Shown in pieces: positions 63,878 to 64,000 of a stretch of 64,000 nucleotides of DNA. Numbering within the stretch: the first letter of the stretch is position 1; each line of letters opens with the position of its first letter. Under the pieces are notes generated by a model that had not been told where the DNA came from, made no database searches, and saw nothing but the letters and a program-made list of their open reading frames with translations. This stretch comes from Owenia fusiformis. Its lineage: Eukaryota > Annelida > Polychaeta > Sabellida > Oweniidae. Location: positions 21,527,181 to 21,591,180 of the forward strand of contig CAIIXF020000010.1 in the NCBI GenBank assembly GCA_903813345.2, read 5' to 3'. The translations under genes were made by a program, and so were the position numbers.

Positions 63878-64000
63878 CTACAAATTAACAATCATCGCAA
63901 ATGAACATAAAATCCCGTTAAACAGTAAAACCTGTGTATAGTGAACATTTTTGCCAAGAAAAAAACGTTCACGTTGGTTGGTGTTCACTACAGTAAGAAT

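Overview
This is an AT-rich animal (metazoan) genomic window with long introns and very many decayed transposons. The gene content points to a lophotrochozoan, probably a mollusc or a close relative such as a brachiopod or annelid. The evidence is an invertebrate-type HCN channel, an orphan pentameric ligand-gated channel, a punctin/MADD-4-like ADAMTSL protein, a chitin synthase with the animal WGTRE signature, and mollusc-style interspersed repeats. The phylum is inferred from protein resemblance and was not tested.

Layout. (1) 584-5877, + strand: the 3' half of an HCN channel (pore, S6, C-linker, CNBD, tail), with a 3.5 kb intron holding two mariner-like remnants. (2) 7676-13931, - strand: an apparently complete eight-exon, 420-residue ligand-gated channel with no Cys-loop cysteines and a very short M3-M4 loop. 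(3) 18410-19302, - strand: a small unknown protein in two proposed exons. (4) 21406-29480, - strand, with a possible signal-peptide exon at 33723-33830: a fifteen-exon ADAMTSL gene with many thrombospondin repeats, one Ig domain and no spacer module. (5) 38.2-39.9 kb: a cluster of tandem repeats (58, 75 and 36 bp units). (6) 43895-48066, - strand: a two-exon orphan seven-transmembrane receptor of 312 residues, with a LINE remnant in its intron. (7) 51610-63877, - strand: the 3' part of a chitin synthase gene, whose 5' end lies beyond the right edge. Its last exon codes for 1035 residues and carries two long Ser/Thr-rich tracts.

Exon limits were set by hand from GT/AG sites, and every junction reported inside the HCN, ligand-gated channel, ADAMTSL, receptor and chitin synthase genes is phase-consistent. 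The genes do not form an operon. Two encode ion channels and one encodes a relative of a synaptic organiser (MADD-4) that clusters ligand-gated channels in nematodes; that neighbourhood is suggestive only. The most unusual items are the spacer-less ADAMTSL, the Cys-less channel, and a MITE-like element at 32012-32390 whose core copies an exon-intron boundary of the nearby ADAMTSL gene.
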